7,234 nucleotides of DNA from Bacteroidia bacterium (GTDB lineage Bacteria > Bacteroidota > Bacteroidia > B-17B0 > Aurantibacillaceae): positions 1-7,234 of the forward strand of contig JACMLS010000326.1 in assembly GCA_014379485.1 (NCBI GenBank), written 5' to 3'. Of this stretch, positions 7,000 through 7,234 are shown in pieces. The notes beneath the pieces were generated by a model, which was not told the origin of the DNA, did no database searches, and saw nothing but the letters and a program-made list of their open reading frames with translations. The position numbers and the translations under genes were made by a program. The first letter of the stretch is position 1; each line of letters starts with the position of its first letter.

Positions 7000-7137
7000 G
7001 GCCTAAAGGCCGGTTGACTTTTCAGTGCGTACCCCGACCTAAAGGTCGAGGCATATTGAATTCTTTCAAATACATTACTAACCCTCCGGTCTTTAGCCGG
7101 AGGGTCAAATAAAAAAAATGAAATGGGCTTTAGCCCA
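7000..7137. repeat. Cluster of four hairpins centred on CTAAAG/CTTTAG
   Basis: Four short palindromic units follow proC. GGCC-TAAA-GGCC is at 7000-7011. CGACC-TAAA-GGTCG is at 7035-7048, with outer CC/GG pairs at 7032-7051. ACCCTCCGG paired with CCGGAGGGT is at 7081-7105, with loop TCTTTAG. TGGGC-TTTA-GCCCA is at 7124-7137. All contain CTAAAG (first two) or its reverse complement CTTTAG (last two), while the stems differ. Centres are about 36, 51 and 37 bases apart. No T run follows any of them, so they are not ordinary terminators. They resemble REP-type intergenic palindromes. Confidence 0.65.
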
Positions 7138-7216
7138 AAGCCTGTGATCAATTAAAATCGGTGAGTTAATTCTAGATTACCGGGTTACTTTTTTCCATTC
7201 ACTGAATTAATATCAA

Positions 7217-7234
7217 ATGAGCAAAGCAAAAAAA
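7217..7234 (+). CDS. Possible start of the next gene, cut by the window edge
   Basis: ATGAGCAAAGCAAAAAAA reads MSKAKK and runs open to the edge. It follows about 80 bases of AT-rich sequence after the hairpin cluster, where a promoter could sit. Six codons cannot establish a gene, and no product can be named. Confidence 0.3.

Noticed and set aside
7081..7105. Strong GC hairpin as the proC terminator
   Set aside because: No T run follows on either strand, and it shares its core with three neighbouring hairpins, so it fits a repeat better.
7166..7175. TTAATTCTAG shared with 4462-4471
   Set aside because: One AT-rich ten-base match with no common context is expected by chance.

Overview
The window most likely comes from a member of the phylum Bacteroidota. 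The evidence is combined: AT-rich coding sequence; genes without well-placed Shine-Dalgarno sequences; a secreted DUF5723-type outer-membrane protein; a DUF6934-type protein; close matches to the Bacteroidota sigma-factor -7 motif TAnnTTTG; and spacer repeats of the kind common in that phylum. The genus cannot be judged from the sequence. All confident genes lie on the + strand.

Layout. (1) Positions 1-2735 hold a two-lobed M16 zinc metallopeptidase whose start lies left of the window. It ends at a strong intrinsic terminator (2758-2789). (2) Positions 2816-4315 encode a 499-residue exported protein that resembles the DUF5723 beta-barrel family. (3) Positions 4316-4446 are a spacer filled with degenerate direct repeats. 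(4) Positions 4473-6017 form a tight three-gene unit: a secreted protein of eight tandem TPR units, a DUF6934-like protein 4 bases downstream, and a 51-residue protein overlapping it by ATGA. The unit closes with an intrinsic terminator at 6038-6071. (5) Positions 6072-6185 carry triplicated AATCTGCG words and a perfect 18-base palindrome. (6) Positions 6186-6986 encode pyrroline-5-carboxylate reductase (ProC, last step of proline synthesis). (7) Positions 6987-7216 contain four short hairpins with different stems, all centred on CTAAAG or its complement CTTTAG. A new reading frame may begin at 7217.

Functional reading. The M16 peptidase, the DUF5723-like protein and the TPR protein all look cell-envelope directed, but terminators and repeats separate them and nothing shows a shared pathway. 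ProC is an unrelated housekeeping gene. The least understood part is the DUF6934-like gene with its small downstream partner. The DUF6934-like gene appears to carry a one-base frameshift near its 3' end: a well-formed, family-like C-terminus lies in another frame at 5775-5849. Whether this is a real mutation or an assembly error cannot be decided here.
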